This document shows, in pieces, positions 63,244 through 64,000 of a stretch of 64,000 nt of DNA. Under the pieces are notes generated by a model. The model was not told where the DNA came from. It did no database searches and saw only the letters and a list, made by a program, of their open reading frames with translations. The position numbers and the translations under genes are program-made. Source of the stretch: an uncultured Winogradskyella sp. (GTDB lineage Bacteria > Bacteroidota > Bacteroidia > Flavobacteriales > Flavobacteriaceae); the NCBI RefSeq assembly GCF_937958655.1, contig NZ_CALGNH010000025.1, forward strand, positions 114,739 through 178,738, written 5' to 3'. Position 1 is the first letter of the stretch. Every line of letters starts with the position of its first letter.

Positions 63244-64000
63244 ATGAATATTGTAATCTTGTCTAGAAACGAAAACTTGTATTCCACAAGACGCCTCATT
63301 GAAGAAGGTGAACTTAGAGGACATGATATTGAGGTCATAGATCCATTAAAATGCGATATTATTATTGAACAAGAAAAACCAACTATTTATTATAAAGATC
63401 GTTATTTAGATTATGTAGATGCGATTATCCCTAGAATTGGTACTTCTGTTACGTTTTTTGGTTGTGCCGTTGTACGACAGTTTGAAATGATGAATGTATT
63501 TACAACCGTAACCTCAGATGCCATTATAAGAAGTAGAGATAAACTACGTAGTTTTCAGCGTCTATCTAAAGCCGGTGTAGGGATGCCAAAAACGGTATTT
63601 ACTAATTACTCTAGAGACGTTGAAGAAGTCTTAAACCATGTTAGTGGTCCACCTGTAATTATAAAACTACTAGAAGGTACCCAAGGCCTTGGTGTTGTAC
63701 TAGCCGAATCTAAGAATGCAGCTGAATCCGTGCTTGAAGCCTTTAACGGTTTGCAAGCTAGAGCTTTAGTACAAGAATATATTGCCGAAGCTAAAGGCGC
63801 AGATCTAAGAGCACTTATTGTAGACGGACAGGTTATTGGTGCCATGAAGCGGCAAGGAAGAGAGGGAGAGTTTAGGTCTAATCTTCACCGTGGTGGTTCA
63901 GCAAACCTAATTCGTTTGTCAGAAGACGAACTAAAATTAGCCGTTAAGGCAGCCCGCGCATTAAAATTACCTGTTTGTGGTGTAGATATGTTACAATCTA
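63244..64000 (+). CDS. rimK: RimK-family ATP-grasp glutamate ligase (truncated by window edge)
   Basis: The frame from ATG 63244 stays open to the window end (252 codons). It begins [20 protein letters not shown]. The ATP-grasp domain follows: [42 protein letters not shown] (ATP Lys and Gly loop), [21 protein letters not shown] and [20 protein letters not shown]. RimK adds glutamate to the C-terminus of ribosomal protein S6. The C-terminal metal-binding part is beyond the edge. Divergent from uvrC. Confidence 0.92.
   Translation, partial: MNIVILSRNENLYSTRRLIEEGELRGHDIEVIDPLKCDIIIEQEKPTIYYKDRYLDYVDAIIPRIGTSVTFFGCAVVRQFEMMNVFTTVTSDAIIRSRDKLRSFQRLSKAGVGMPKTVFTNYSRDVEEVLNHVSGPPVIIKLLEGTQGLGVVLAESKNAAESVLEAFNGLQARALVQEYIAEAKGADLRALIVDGQVIGAMKRQGREGEFRSNLHRGGSANLIRLSEDELKLAVKAARALKLPVCGVDMLQS

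Overview
The window is about 64 kb of AT-rich chromosome from a member of the Bacteroidota, almost certainly a marine-type Flavobacteriaceae. Several features point there. Many genes are preceded by the Bacteroidota -7 promoter box TAnnTTTG, with few Shine-Dalgarno sites. Lipoprotein and TonB/RND envelope genes are common. The gene families are typical flavobacterial ones: the small barrel protein beside sucA, a ClC protein, DUF2490, DUF3109, DUF6503, and an NrdB with an ATP-cone. I cannot name the genus from sequence alone.

Layout. 1-2.4 kb: the 5' end of sucA, a small outer-membrane protein, a conserved small protein and a polyprenyl diphosphate synthase. 2.5-9.3 kb: a TetR-TolC-adaptor-RND efflux operon with a promoter-embedded palindrome. 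9.4-18.3 kb: aspS, a broken STAS-like gene, a ClC protein with an altered gate residue, a cold-shock protein, a PrcB-like lipoprotein, tadA, dxs and dgt. 18.5-28.8 kb: envelope and phosphate genes (TonB receptor plus beta-helix lipoprotein, DUF2490, PiT permease with a PhoU-like tail, an OmpA lipoprotein). 28.8-31.9 kb: nrdB-nrdA, with the ATP-cone on NrdB. 32.7-35.4 kb: a LytTR regulator and a TPR sensor kinase. 35.4-41.7 kb: housekeeping and membrane genes (DUF3109, MarC, a small flavoprotein, S41 protease, dCMP deaminase, HupE-like, TPR protein). 41.9-42.5 kb: a tRNA-Leu locus with one intact tRNA-Leu(CAA), a GIY-YIG nuclease gene that abuts it, two broken tRNA-Leu pieces and three copies of a 20-bp palindrome. 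42.6-49.8 kb: prs, rplY and pth, then an opposite-strand run of DUF3108, kynA, an M23-like lipoprotein and pgi. 50.1-56.7 kb: hmgA and hppD (homogentisate pathway), with a roughly 3.9-kb accessory island behind hppD. 57.3-59 kb: three small secreted proteins of unknown function. 59-64 kb: a patatin/outer-membrane-barrel protein, uvrC and the start of rimK.

The most interesting parts are the accessory loci. The hppD island is bounded by a second, mostly synonymous-diverged copy of the last ~76 codons of hppD. It carries a lipoprotein metalloprotease whose signal peptide runs through a (TC)16 tract that is one dinucleotide out of frame, a configuration suited to phase variation, although an in-frame TAA lies further down. 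The tRNA-Leu locus looks like a small homing-type cassette (GIY-YIG gene plus a complete tRNA) placed inside tRNA-Leu copies already interrupted, at the same base, by a 20-bp palindrome. Dispersed 30-35-bp palindromic repeats also sit on gene 3' ends and supply stop codons.

No rRNA, CRISPR array, prophage, integrase or recognisable insertion sequence was seen. All family calls come from reading motifs by eye; no database search was run.
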